The notes under the pieces are model-generated. The model did not search any database, was not told the DNA's origin, and saw nothing but the letters and a program-made list of their open reading frames with translations. The position numbers and the translations under genes are program-made. A DNA stretch of 40,582 nt from Gp6-AA40 sp036274155 (GTDB lineage Bacteria > Acidobacteriota > Vicinamibacteria > Vicinamibacterales > UBA2999): assembly GCA_036274155.1 (NCBI GenBank), contig DASUGH010000128.1, positions 1-40,582 of the forward strand, given 5' to 3'. Position 1 is the first letter of the stretch. The number at the start of each line of letters is the position of its first letter. This document shows, piece by piece, positions 1 to 8,189 of the stretch.

Positions 1-795
1 TCGAAATTCATCAACGCCAAGCCGGTGTACTTCCCGCCGATCGACAACAGGTGGAGCAACGATGATTACGGCAACACGGTCTACAAGACCTCGGTGTTCA
101 ATGACAAGGACGGCACCATCACCGGTGTCGTCAATTCCTACATCGTCAACATCACCGGAATCGACGCCGACGAAGCCTGTGAGGCCAAGCCCACCTGGAA
201 CGCCGTGGTGTGTAAGGGCGATATCGGCCGCATGAATGTTGGCGGCGGTGGTGGTGCTGTCGGGTTCGGCGGCTTCGGCCGCGGCGGCGGTGCTCGTGCC
301 GGTGGTCCCGGTGGCGCTCCCGGTGCCGGTCCCGCACGAGGCGGAGCTCCCGGTCGTGGCGCAGGTGCCCCCGGAGGTGGTGCTGCTGCACCTGTTGCCT
401 TTGCTATTGCCCCCGGTGGTGGTCGAATTAGAGGTACCGCTGCACCTTCAGGGCCGCCAGTCGTTCTCAGCCGCAACGGCAAGGAGTTTACCGCCAACGG
501 TGCAACCAACGTGCGAGCGGGCACCGAGTACAAGGTCACCACCGAAAGGCTGTCCCTGTCCCTCAGCGTGACGGAACTGGATGCCGGTTCGTGGGTGATG
601 TTCGAGCTGCCGGGATTCACCGCCGCGAACTCCGGTACGGCGGTAGACAGCCTGGACGCGCTGCGCCAGGCCACCACCACCTCGTACTACAAGGGCAACG
701 GTACGCTGTGGGTGAAGCTTGTCTCCAGCGGTGACATCCGTGGCTCTCAGGAACGCCCCGCCAGCGGCGGAGCCAATCTCCAGGTCAACCGGTAA
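1..795 (+). CDS. C-terminal part of a large secreted Gly-rich protein (possibly G8-domain/CEMIP-like)
   Basis: The reading frame is open from the first base, so the gene starts upstream of the window; the GTG at 25 is internal. The visible 264 residues begin with a segment rich in Asn, Tyr and Asp, followed by a low-complexity Gly/Ala/Pro stretch (about 80 residues) and a beta-rich tail with motifs such as LSRNGKEFTANG and GSWVMFELPGF. The tail recalls the C-termini of acidobacterial G8-domain (hyaluronidase-like) surface proteins, but the G8 domain itself would lie outside the window, so this name is tentative. The Gly-rich block resembles a flexible linker. A strong intrinsic terminator follows the TAA stop. 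Confidence 0.55.
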   Translation, partial: SKFINAKPVYFPPIDNRWSNDDYGNTVYKTSVFNDKDGTITGVVNSYIVNITGIDADEACEAKPTWNAVVCKGDIGRMNVGGGGGAVGFGGFGRGGGARAGGPGGAPGAGPARGGAPGRGAGAPGGGAAAPVAFAIAPGGGRIRGTAAPSGPPVVLSRNGKEFTANGATNVRAGTEYKVTTERLSLSLSVTELDAGSWVMFELPGFTAANSGTAVDSLDALRQATTTSYYKGNGTLWVKLVSSGDIRGSQERPASGGANLQVNR

Positions 796-817
796 GCATC
801 AATCCTGCTGCACGACC

Positions 818-851
818 AAGAGCCCCCGGCTGTGCCCGGGGGCTCTTTTTT
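818..851 (+). terminator. Rho-independent terminator
   Basis: A perfect 12-bp stem (AAGAGCCCCCGG pairing with CCGGGGGCTCTT) with a 6-base loop is followed directly by a run of T. It lies 22 bases after the stop of the partial secreted-protein gene. The following bases up to 1003 hold no recognisable gene. Confidence 0.93.
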
Positions 852-1003
852 CGTACAGCAATAGCCAAGTCCGGCGCGCGTGTTCATATCAACGCGGCAA
901 CCTGTTGCTGGCGGCGCCCCCACAGCCGCCTCCTGAGGAGGGCAATGTAGGCAGCGCCCCGTACGCTATGGTGCACCGACGGTCGCAGCGAGGACTTTTT
1001 GCG

Positions 1004-3367
1004 CTATCGAGATTGATCGTGCGGCACAGTGCACGTCGAAGACGCCGTGGCACGGTTTCCCGCCACGTCATCGACGGTCGCGTCGATCGTGTACGTACGG
1101 CCATCCTGCGAGCCCGAACGCCTCGCCCGTAGCGCGACCTTCCCCCCCGTGATGACGATGTCACCGTCCGCGGTGGCTTCGTCGCTCGAGGCGCGGATCC
1201 GCATCGTCGCCGGTGCCACGCCAGACCACGCATCGCTGGCGGTGATGGATGCGACCTGGACGAGCGAGTTGTTGGGTGGCCATACGATGCACGGAACGAC
1301 AGGGAGACCAGCGAATGACGGCGGCGTCGCGTCGATCTTGAACGTCAGCGAACGCGTCGTCTCGATGTTGTCGGCCCTGTCAATCCCACGGTATTCGAGC
1401 AGATGGGCGCCGTCTCCCGACACCGCGAACGGCCCCGCGTACACGTGCCAGGCGCCGGTGCCCTCCAGACGGTATTCGATGCGATCCAGGTCGCGATCCT
1501 GGTCAGTGGAGTCGAGCGTGACTGTCGGATCGACATACCAGCCGTTCACCGCCGCCGGTGAGAGCGTCGCCGTCGTGACTGGCGCGGATTGCAGGCCACA
1601 ACTGACAGCGGTGACGCCGCCCACCGACTCGTACTTGGCGGTGGTCTCCTGTTGGTACTTCACGACCAGCGACTCGCAGCGCGACTGGGTAGTGTGCATG
1701 TTGCCGCCGCAGCTGAAGCTGCTGGCCGTGTTGGGATCGCCGACGCCGTCCCACACCGCGTACTGCGGGTAGGGGCACATCGGGCGTGTGCGTGGCGGCC
1801 CCGTCATGCCGCGGCCGGGCGCACTCGACGACAGGATGGTGTCGGGCGCCACGTCGTTCTCGGCCCAATTGGTCAGCACGTCGAAGAGCCCCTGCGGCTG
1901 CGGCCCGATGCCGCCGCCGCAGTGGTTGACGCCCGGTGCCGTGAAGAAGCGGAACCAGGGCGTCACGTTCTCGAGGCCGCCGTAGTGGTCGATCACCGTG
2001 TCGTAGTAATACCCGTTCTGCGGCCACGGCATGTCGGGATCGGCGAGGCCATGCCACATCAGGATCTTTCCGCCGCGGCCGCGAACGAGATCGAGATCCG
2101 GTGAACGGAGATCCAGATGCGGACCGACGCTGGTGGTGGCCAGCTGGTGGAGATCGTCCCAGTCGGCGAGCGGCAGGTCGCGGATGTTGAAGTTCAGATC
2201 GCCCTTCGCCCAGCCGAAGATGCCGAAGGCGCCGTTGCTGGGACCGGGCGCGACGGGAGCCATCGAAGCGGCCGCTCCACGGCCGTTCGAGAGCCACACC
2301 CGAGCCCCCACGTCGTTGCGCGGACCGTCGAACGCCATGTCGATCGCTTCCGCCTCGGTGGGAGTCAGACAGGTGCCGGCCCCTGGTGCCCCCGGCTGAC
2401 CACAGACGTTGAGCGCGGCGCTGGCGCGGCACGCGCGCGGATTGCTCAACATGCCATCGGCGAGGCCGTCCTGTCCGTCACACTCGGCGATCATGCGCGC
2501 CACGGCCGCGTTCGTCTTGGCGGTGCTGATGGTGCCGCCAGTCATCTCGAGATTGAGCCAGACCCGCCACGAGATGGTTGACGAAGTTCGTGTCTGGTGC
2601 GCGAACGGAGCGCCAACCAGAAAGCCGTCGAAATCGTCGCCGTACTTCTGCGCCACCACCAGTGCCTGCCGTCCGCCGGTGGAGCAACCCTCGAAATAGT
2701 TGCGAAACGCCGGTCTGCCGTAATAGGCATTCGTCAGACGCAGCGCCCATTCATACTGCAGTCGAAGGCTCTCGCTGTAGAAGTCCTCGACCTGGCCGCG
2801 GTTCAATTCGTTGGTCGCCTGAATCACACCAAAGGACGCGTCGAGAGCGCCACCTTGATGGCCGCTGTCCGTGAACGATCCCACCGCCCCCTGGGAAACG
2901 GGAGCGAGCACCGCGGTGGGGCCGATGCTGCCAACCAGGTTGCCGCCCCCCGTGTTGCGCACGCGTCCATTCCAGGCGCCCTGGCCGTTGGGACCGCCTC
3001 CAGTGCCGCCATCGGCTGTGTTCAACGGGAGTCCAATCCGAATGCCGACACGCTGGGCTTCGCCGGCCGCGTAACCGAAGTCGGGACCGCTGCGCTCCGA
3101 GATCACCAGATCAACCTGACAATGCGGCGTGACCGGAACCACAACTTCCGGGGCGAGCGTGATCTCCGTGACGATCTGCGCCGTGGCACTGACCACCGAT
3201 GGATTGCCGGCGAGTCCGGCGGCTGTATTCTCGGTCAGGGCGGCGCAGTCCGGAACGGTTTGTGCCGAGACGGTCACCGGCTCGAACTGGATACCGCCAG
3301 GCGCCAGTGCGAGGGCTGCGGCGACCAGGAACGACCCAGCGACAACGATTCGGTGTCGGGTGAACAT
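1004..3367 (-). CDS. Tannase/feruloyl esterase family protein with C-terminal Ig-like modules
   Basis: This 787-residue secreted protein should hydrolyse ester bonds of phenolic acids (tannase/FaeB family). The family signature GCSTGGRQ lies at residues 227-234, with Ser229 as nucleophile. Asp443 in HGLADPD and His482 in GVNHCGG complete the triad. Cys228 and Cys483 next to Ser and His give the CS-D-HC disulfide arrangement known in this family. Residues 1-36 form a signal peptide ending in VSAQ. After the catalytic part (to about 590) come an OmpL47-type beta-sandwich (about 597-680, EYRLEGTGAW and LEYRGIDRADN) and a final Ig-like module (681-787), an added length compared with fungal tannases. 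A strong AGGAGG lies just before the ATG. The gene stands alone and the exact substrate cannot be told. Confidence 0.9.
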   Translation of the reverse strand: MFTRHRIVVAGSFLVAAALALAPGGIQFEPVTVSAQTVPDCAALTENTAAGLAGNPSVVSATAQIVTEITLAPEVVVPVTPHCQVDLVISERSGPDFGYAAGEAQRVGIRIGLPLNTADGGTGGGPNGQGAWNGRVRNTGGGNLVGSIGPTAVLAPVSQGAVGSFTDSGHQGGALDASFGVIQATNELNRGQVEDFYSESLRLQYEWALRLTNAYYGRPAFRNYFEGCSTGGRQALVVAQKYGDDFDGFLVGAPFAHQTRTSSTISWRVWLNLEMTGGTISTAKTNAAVARMIAECDGQDGLADGMLSNPRACRASAALNVCGQPGAPGAGTCLTPTEAEAIDMAFDGPRNDVGARVWLSNGRGAAASMAPVAPGPSNGAFGIFGWAKGDLNFNIRDLPLADWDDLHQLATTSVGPHLDLRSPDLDLVRGRGGKILMWHGLADPDMPWPQNGYYYDTVIDHYGGLENVTPWFRFFTAPGVNHCGGGIGPQPQGLFDVLTNWAENDVAPDTILSSSAPGRGMTGPPRTRPMCPYPQYAVWDGVGDPNTASSFSCGGNMHTTQSRCESLVVKYQQETTAKYESVGGVTAVSCGLQSAPVTTATLSPAAVNGWYVDPTVTLDSTDQDRDLDRIEYRLEGTGAWHVYAGPFAVSGDGAHLLEYRGIDRADNIETTRSLTFKIDATPPSFAGLPVVPCIVWPPNNSLVQVASITASDAWSGVAPATMRIRASSDEATADGDIVITGGKVALRARRSGSQDGRTYTIDATVDDVAGNRATASSTCTVPHDQSR

Positions 3368-3782
3368 CGAGCCCTCCTGAATGGGATCGTGATAGAGCGC
3401 CGACGGCGCATGGGTACCAGCGTTGGACGGGAACCTCCCGTTGGACGACGAACCACGTCAATTGGTTGGGGTGAGATCACGGGCAGCTCCTGCGCTTTTG
3501 AATTCCGGGAGTAATCCTCGGCGCGCCACAGCAGAGTCTCGATCACATTGCGCCCGATCGCCAACGGTGATCGCCTTTCATCCCCGGCCGTCCGCGCGAG
3601 TTGAGAAATGCGCCGGACCGCCTCGTCTTCGGCTGGCTCGACGACTCGCTCGACATGGCTGCAAAACAATCGGTCGGCCAGGTTGGTCCGTTCCGAGGCG
3701 AACACGCTACGCCCAACCAGACGGATCGCGTATCTTTGTGGGTCTGAACGGTCCCCCCCACGCTGGAAATGGAGAGCCATCT
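3368..3782. other. Intergenic region between divergent tannase and PEBP-like genes, with a small palindrome
   Basis: No gene here is convincing. At 3427-3441 lies a 15-bp palindrome (ACGGGA, ACC, TCCCGT) flanked by direct repeats of CGTTGGACG (3421-3429 and 3439-3447), about 60 bases upstream of the tannase start, which could be an operator. A minus-strand frame around 3480-3660 reads somewhat like protein (VERVVEPAEDEAVRRI and ETLLWRAEDY), but it overlaps the tannase start and matches no family I know, so it is left as a possible relic. Confidence 0.45.
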
Positions 3783-4466
3783 ATGAGACGCCGCACCATT
3801 CAGACCGTGTGCGCCGCCGCCCTGCTGGCGGCCGCACCCGCCTTTGCCCAGGCCCCGCCATCCGAGAACGAGGTCGGCCTGTCCGCATCGGCACTGCTCA
3901 CGCTTCCTGCGAAGGGCGGAGCGAAGCTCACTGTCACCTCGCCCGCGTTCAAGCACATGGGCGATATCCCCTTCGCCAACACTCAGTACCAGGGCAACAC
4001 GTTCCCTGGTCTCGAGTGGACGGCCGGACCGGCCGGCACGAAGACCTACGCCATCATCATGCAGGACACCGATGGCATGATCCGCGGCGGTCCGATCCTG
4101 CACTGGACGGCGTTCAACATCACCGGAACGAAGCTCGATGCCGGCATGACGGCGCTGCCGTCGGGCACCTACGGTCCGAACATGCGCGGCGCCGCCCAGC
4201 CGTACATGGGCCCGCGGACTCCCGCGGGACCGAAGCACCGGTATCACTTCCAGCTGTTTGCGCTCGACACACAACTGCCGGCCGACGCCGGCGCGACGAT
4301 CGAGTCGCTCACCGCTGCGATCAAGGATCACGTGCTCGCCTCCGGTGAGCTCATCGGCCTCGGCCAGGTCGATCCGAGCGCGCCGCCGCCGGCGCGACGC
4401 GGTGGGGCGCCGGGTGGTGGTGGGGCGCCTGGTGGTGCTGGCGGCGCGCCGCCTCCGGGACGGTAG
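3783..4466 (+). CDS. Secreted PEBP/YbhB-family protein
   Basis: The product is a 227-residue exported member of the phosphatidylethanolamine-binding protein (PEBP, YbhB/YbcL) family. Residues 1-22 form a signal peptide (ending AFA). Family motifs follow: a ligand-site loop QDTDGMIRGG at 94-103, HWTAFNI at 107-113, and GPRTPAGPKHRYHFQLFALD at about 143-162. Bacterial members bind small ligands; the ligand here is unknown. The last 30 residues are a Gly/Pro-rich tail, like other secreted proteins in this window. The ATG is chosen because GGAAATGGAGAG precedes it and a signal peptide starts there; the longer open frame upstream has no coding character. A hairpin follows the stop. Confidence 0.9.
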   Translation: MRRRTIQTVCAAALLAAAPAFAQAPPSENEVGLSASALLTLPAKGGAKLTVTSPAFKHMGDIPFANTQYQGNTFPGLEWTAGPAGTKTYAIIMQDTDGMIRGGPILHWTAFNITGTKLDAGMTALPSGTYGPNMRGAAQPYMGPRTPAGPKHRYHFQLFALDTQLPADAGATIESLTAAIKDHVLASGELIGLGQVDPSAPPPARRGGAPGGGGAPGGAGGAPPPGR

Positions 4467-4472
4467 GCTCTT

Positions 4473-4506
4473 CTGGGTCCGGTCGCAAACGTGCAGCCGG
4501 ACCCAG
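4473..4506 (+). terminator. Hairpin after the PEBP-like gene
   Basis: A perfect 10-bp stem (CTGGGTCCGG pairing with CCGGACCCAG) with a 14-base loop begins 7 bases after the stop. It lacks a T run, so it is either a weak terminator or an mRNA-stabilising 3' hairpin. It covers the alternative GTG at 4491 of the next gene, which argues for the later start at 4548. Confidence 0.5.
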
Positions 4507-4547
4507 CTATCGCCATCACTCGAGTGCGGGACATCCGAGGCGCAGAC

Positions 4548-4784
4548 GTGACCGACCAGAACGCGATCAACGAGCAGGAATGGTCGAATCCAGAAAACTG
4601 GACCGGATGGTGGTGCATCTATCGGAGTCAGCGGGATACGCGGATATGGGTACCGAAGCGCAATCCGCGTATGGGTCTGACGCTGAACTTCGCGCACCGC
4701 GGCGCCTACTGGTCGCTGCTCGGGTTGTCGATCGTTCCGCTCAGTTTCATTCTGCTGTTCCTGCTCGTCAAATTCGCCCGCTGA
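4548..4784 (+). CDS. Small DUF5808-like membrane protein
   Basis: This 78-residue protein (GTG start) has the pattern NPENWTGWW ... DTRIWVPKRNPRMGLTLNFAH followed by one C-terminal transmembrane helix (about 53-76). The W-x-x-I-Y/W-V-x-K-R ... G-x-T-L-N-F-A signature is that of DUF5808, usually found at the end of larger DUF1648-type membrane proteins; the 29197-30228 product carries the same block. Here it stands nearly alone. The start at 4548 has GAGG seven bases upstream; the alternative GTG at 4491 would add 19 residues but lies inside a hairpin. Function unknown. Confidence 0.7.
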   Translation: MTDQNAINEQEWSNPENWTGWWCIYRSQRDTRIWVPKRNPRMGLTLNFAHRGAYWSLLGLSIVPLSFILLFLLVKFAR

Positions 4785-4895
4785 TTCGTGCCATTCGCCT
4801 GGCCGCCAAATGCTGGCCTTCTGCAGGAGCTGGTTCAGCTGCTGGCGATCCTGTTCGCCGGCGCGGGCAACGTATCATGTCGCAGGGAGCGCCTC

Positions 4896-5297
4896 ATGAC
4901 CTTCTCCGCAAAGGCCCTCAACCCCTGGACATGGCAGGACCAGTTCACGTTTTCTCAGGCCGTCGACGTATCGGCGGCCAACCGGGTCGTCTACTGCGCC
5001 GGGCAGACGTCGGTGGACGGCGATGGCAATGTGCTGCATGCCGGCGACATGGGCGCACAGCTTGCCAAGGCGTTCGACAACCTGGAGACGGTGCTGGCCG
5101 CATCGAAGCTGACGCTGAGCAACGTGGTGCGCTTGAATTACTACGTCACCGACATCCAGGCATTCTTCGCGGCGTCGGCGATCGTGAGCGCGCGACTCGC
5201 GGCTGCTCCGTGCAAGCCTGCCGGGACGCTCCTGGGTGTGGCGAGCCTGTTTCATCCGGACGCGCTGGTCGAGATCGAAGCCACGGCCGTGGCCTGA
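4896..5297 (+). CDS. RidA/YjgF-YER057c-UK114 family protein
   Basis: This 133-residue protein has the Rid (YjgF/YER057c/UK114) fold signature, including VVYCAGQTSVDGDGN, the helix AFDNLETVLAASKLTLSNVV and VRLNYYVTDIQAFF. Classical RidA deaminates reactive enamine/imine intermediates in the cytoplasm. In the C-terminal motif where RidA has an essential Arg (P-x-R-S/T), this protein reads PAGTLLGV, so by my alignment the Arg is Gly and a classical imine deaminase activity is doubtful; it may belong to another Rid subgroup. The start is set by AGGGAG seven bases before ATG 4896. It lies 111 bases after the small membrane gene on the same strand. Confidence 0.88.
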   Translation: MTFSAKALNPWTWQDQFTFSQAVDVSAANRVVYCAGQTSVDGDGNVLHAGDMGAQLAKAFDNLETVLAASKLTLSNVVRLNYYVTDIQAFFAASAIVSARLAAAPCKPAGTLLGVASLFHPDALVEIEATAVA

Positions 5298-5339
5298 CTG
5301 CCACGCGATGACCGGCGACTGACGTTCCAGGGCCTTCAC

Positions 5340-5741
5340 TCACTCGCTTCTTGGCAACTCAAATACGTCCACGGTGCCGGCGGTCTGCGGCAGGACGGTT
5401 TGCTCCTGCGAAACGTAGCCCTGAGCCGAAACCCGAATCGTCATGGTCTCCGTAAGCGTGAGGTCGTGCCAGCCGAAGCCGCCACCATATGACCAGACGT
5501 CACACGGCGTTTCCTGAACCTGCTTCTCGCCTTTTCTTTGACCATCGATGACCTCGGCGACTGCGTCCACGATGCATACGCCGCTCTTGTCAACTCCCAT
5601 TGCCCAGAGAAAACCCCTGACATTGCTCGGCGATCTGGACACGGGAGGTGTGGAAGGCAGACCGGTCGGTCCGGTCAGGTGGGGTCCTCCAGAACAGGCC
5701 GACAGCGTGATCGCGCCGAGAATGACCGCACTTCTGAACAC
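5340..5741 (-). CDS. Small lipoprotein with a PEGA/carboxypeptidase-regulatory-like fold
   Basis: The 133-residue product starts with a lipoprotein signal (lipobox LSAC, Cys16), then a Pro/Ser/Thr-rich linker and a beta-rich region with two parts, one around GVCIVDAVAEVIDG and one ending in TIRVSAQGYVSQEQTV. The second resembles PEGA or carboxypeptidase-regulatory-like repeats that sit at the cell surface. No enzyme motif is visible. The start is a GTG with AGGAGG six bases upstream. The gene is convergent with the Rid-family gene and divergent from the hydrolase at 5871. Confidence 0.8.
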   Translation of the reverse strand: MFRSAVILGAITLSACSGGPHLTGPTGLPSTPPVSRSPSNVRGFLWAMGVDKSGVCIVDAVAEVIDGQRKGEKQVQETPCDVWSYGGGFGWHDLTLTETMTIRVSAQGYVSQEQTVLPQTAGTVDVFELPRSE

Positions 5742-5870
5742 GACGGCCTCCTCTCTCGAGTATCAACGAATCCTGTTCGCGGAACGAACCGAGAGATCGG
5801 AATCACCTGGAAGTGCACGGAATGCTCCGATTCGTGTCCGATGCGGCACACAGTGTAGGATCGATCCCCG

Positions 5871-6869
5871 ATGAGCTGCACGAGACCGCTCCACTTCCGC
5901 ATGTTGTCTCTGCCCTTGGTGATCCTTGCCTTTTGCGGTGCGTGCAGCGGCGGCGGCACGCCGCCGCCGAAAGGACCGACGCCGGTCGAGGACCTCCCGA
6001 TCCCCGACGACTACGTCGGCCCGATCGATCCGGAGTGGCCGCCCTCACACCCGGCGGACCTCGAGGTGGAGCTTCGCGCTGGCCGCCTCCTTCGGGAGCG
6101 CCAGGACCAGGGGGAACGGGTCAACCCGAAGGAGACGCTGTTCGAAGGCGACTACTCGAACGTGTACGCGTCTCAGGGACGCATCGGCAACTTCGACTAC
6201 ATCGAATCCATCGTCGGCGATGTGGAGAGCATCGACGATGAACTGCCGCTCGTCGTCCTGCTGCACGGCCGCGGTGGCCGGCCGTCGATTCCCTATGCAG
6301 GGATGGCGGGCGATCCGCCCGTGCGCGTCTTCTCGCCGCGCGCCCCCGACCGTCTCGGCAAGAACGGCTTCACCTGGTTTGCCACGTGGTCGACCTCGGG
6401 ACAGACGGAGCTCCTCGCGCGCTCCATCGTCGGGCGCGCCGACGAGCTGGCGCCGGCCATCCAGGCGTACAGCAAGCTGCGTCCAACGCGTGGCAAGCCC
6501 ATCGTCGCCGGCTTCTCGCAGGGCGGCATCCTGACTTACGCGCTCGTGACGCGATATCCGGATTTGTTCGCCGCCGCCTTCCCCGTCGCCGGGTGGATCC
6601 CCGAAGCGAATCTGCCAAAGCGCCCTAAAGAAGGGTCGAAGTATCCGCTCATCCACGCGATGCACGGCACGATCGACGAAACGGTTCCGTTCGCCGAAGG
6701 GCGCGCGACCGTCGAGGCGCTGGGGCGGCTCGGCATCACGGTCGAGTTCACGGAGGTCCCCGGCATCGCGCACGAGGTCACACCCGAGATGGGGCAGAGC
6801 GTGCGCGGCTGGATCGGAAACGTGCTCTTTCCTGGACAGCGTACTATCCGCCGCGCCAGTTCGCGCTGA
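5871..6869 (+). CDS. Exported alpha/beta hydrolase of the phospholipase/carboxylesterase type
   Basis: The 332-residue protein has an N-terminal export signal ending near FCGAC (Cys25, a possible but imperfect lipobox) and a Pro-rich linker. The hydrolase part shows the oxyanion loop LLHGRGG (130-136), nucleophile motif GFSQGG with Ser216, Asp269 in HGTIDETVPF and His301 in GIAHE, a complete catalytic triad in the order expected for the phospholipase/carboxylesterase (Abhydrolase_2) group. The substrate is probably a small ester. It is divergent from the small lipoprotein gene; the 183 bases after it hold nothing recognisable. Confidence 0.87.
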   Translation: MSCTRPLHFRMLSLPLVILAFCGACSGGGTPPPKGPTPVEDLPIPDDYVGPIDPEWPPSHPADLEVELRAGRLLRERQDQGERVNPKETLFEGDYSNVYASQGRIGNFDYIESIVGDVESIDDELPLVVLLHGRGGRPSIPYAGMAGDPPVRVFSPRAPDRLGKNGFTWFATWSTSGQTELLARSIVGRADELAPAIQAYSKLRPTRGKPIVAGFSQGGILTYALVTRYPDLFAAAFPVAGWIPEANLPKRPKEGSKYPLIHAMHGTIDETVPFAEGRATVEALGRLGITVEFTEVPGIAHEVTPEMGQSVRGWIGNVLFPGQRTIRRASSR

Positions 6870-7052
6870 CGCGGAATCCTCAGCGGCCGCCCTTCGAACA
6901 GCTTGCCAAGAATCTGCCGCGGGATGGAGACGTCCTGCGAGCGCCCGCACGCCTTCGCGCCCGCGACGACGCACCGAGTTTCGAACTTTCTGCCGCGCTG
7001 CTGACTCTTCGAGAACGCAGCCCATGGAGCAATCAGGGACACTCGAGGGCGG

Positions 7053-7586
7053 ATGACGTCTGACGACGAAACGCTGTGGGCGCTTCGCGCGCAGTGCGGC
7101 GACCGCCAGGCCATCGAGGCGCTCCTCCGCAGCGTTCAGGCTGCCCTCTATCGCTACGTGCGCCGCCTGGTCGGGGAGGCCGACGCTGACGATGTCGTGC
7201 AGGACGTGCTCGTGGCGATCGCCCGTAACGTCGTCTGGCTGGTGGAGCCGCGGCTGTTCAGGCCGTGGGCGTTTCGCATCGCCAGCCGCGCCTCGTTCAA
7301 GCACCTGCGCCGCCAGCGGCGGCGAGGTATCGAGGAGAACGCGGACAGCGTTCTGGCGTCGCTGCCCGCGCCCGAGGCACCGCTCGATAACGAACGGCTC
7401 ACCGAACTGCTCGAGAGCGACGCCCTCTCGCCAGCCAGCCGTGCAGTACTGGTGCTCCACTTTCAGGAAGAGATGCAACTCGATGAGGTCGCGGCGGTGC
7501 TCGAGATTCCTCTCGGCACGGTCAAGTCGCGACTGGCGTACGGACTGAGGACCTTGAGGCGATATCTCGCCGAGAAGAGGAGTTGA
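7053..7586 (+). CDS. ECF-type RNA polymerase sigma factor
   Basis: This 177-residue protein has sigma region 2 (about residues 18-88: RYVRRLVGEADADDVVQDVLVAI) and region 4 (about 113-172, with the helix-turn-helix LDEVAAVLEIPLGTVKSRL). There is no region 3, as expected for group 4 (ECF) sigma factors. It directs RNA polymerase to a small stress or envelope regulon. GAGGG lies just before the ATG. The next gene starts one base after its TGA, so the two are co-transcribed. No zinc-finger anti-sigma gene is adjacent; the downstream membrane protein may fill that role. Confidence 0.93.
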   Translation: MTSDDETLWALRAQCGDRQAIEALLRSVQAALYRYVRRLVGEADADDVVQDVLVAIARNVVWLVEPRLFRPWAFRIASRASFKHLRRQRRRGIEENADSVLASLPAPEAPLDNERLTELLESDALSPASRAVLVLHFQEEMQLDEVAAVLEIPLGTVKSRLAYGLRTLRRYLAEKRS

Positions 7587-7587
7587 C

Positions 7588-7932
7588 GTGGCGGACAACA
7601 ACGAACCAACGCTTCGGAACGCCCTCGATGCGGTGAGCAGGAGTCGAAAATGGGCGCTGGTGGGTATCACATCGCTCTTCTTCGTCATCGCGATCGCGCT
7701 CGCCGTGCTGTCCATGATGGTCGTTATCCCGTCTACGCAGCAGGGGGTCGCAATCGACGCGCCGTCGGACGAACCCGGCGTCGTCATCAACAGACTGATG
7801 CCGATGAAGGTCCTCTGGCTGACGCTGGCGGCGCAATTGTGTTTCGTCGCCTGCGGCACGATCGCGGTAATCCTGCACACATCGCGGATGACTCGCGCCG
7901 TCCTGCGCGCCATCCAGGCGGTGAAAAAATAG
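7588..7932 (+). CDS. Two-helix membrane protein coupled to the ECF sigma factor
   Basis: The 114-residue product has two clear transmembrane helices (about 23-46 and 73-96) joined by a loop of about 26 residues, presumably periplasmic, and short charged ends. I recognise no family. The GTG start is one base past the sigma-factor stop and is preceded by AGAGGAG within the sigma gene's end, so translation is probably coupled. By position it could act on the sigma factor, but it lacks the HxxxCxxC zinc motif of common anti-sigma proteins and its N-terminal cytosolic part is only about 22 residues. Confidence 0.8.
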   Translation: MADNNEPTLRNALDAVSRSRKWALVGITSLFFVIAIALAVLSMMVVIPSTQQGVAIDAPSDEPGVVINRLMPMKVLWLTLAAQLCFVACGTIAVILHTSRMTRAVLRAIQAVKK

Positions 7933-7979
7933 TTCATTCGAAGTGTGTTCGAACTCGACGCGGCTTTCGGTCCTCTTAG

Positions 7980-8170
7980 ACCCAGAGCTCACTTGTGTTG
8001 AGGATGCGAATCCCTGTGGAGACGACCGACCAGACTCGCCTGACCGCGCGAGAAGGCTGTGGGGATCAGCGAGCTGACGGAGCTCGCGTCCAGCGGCCCT
8101 CGACGCGCTCGCAGCGCGGTCCGGTCGCCGGAACCGGGATTCGCATCCTCAACACAAGTGAGCTCTGGGT
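7980..8170. repeat. 191-bp element with 35-bp perfect terminal inverted repeats
   Basis: The arms 7980-8014 and 8136-8170 are exact reverse complements over 35 bases (each containing GAGGATGCGAATCCC), separated by 121 bases. The left half, including CCTGACCGCGCGAGAAGGC inside the element, recurs as a diverged single-ended copy at 34309-34388. It fills the space between the sigma/membrane operon and the hydrolase at 8190. It encodes no convincing protein. It resembles a MITE-like or REP-like mobile unit; no transposase is in the window. Confidence 0.85.
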
Positions 8171-8189
8171 TTAGCACCAGAGGGCAACG

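Noticed and set aside
3480..3780. Possible short minus-strand gene upstream of the tannase gene
   Set aside because: It has some protein-like composition but overlaps the tannase start and its ribosome-binding site and matches no known family; kept only as a note in the intergenic entry.
6045..7937. A 630-codon minus-strand open frame
   Set aside because: It runs antisense through the hydrolase, sigma-factor and membrane-protein genes and has no recognisable domain.
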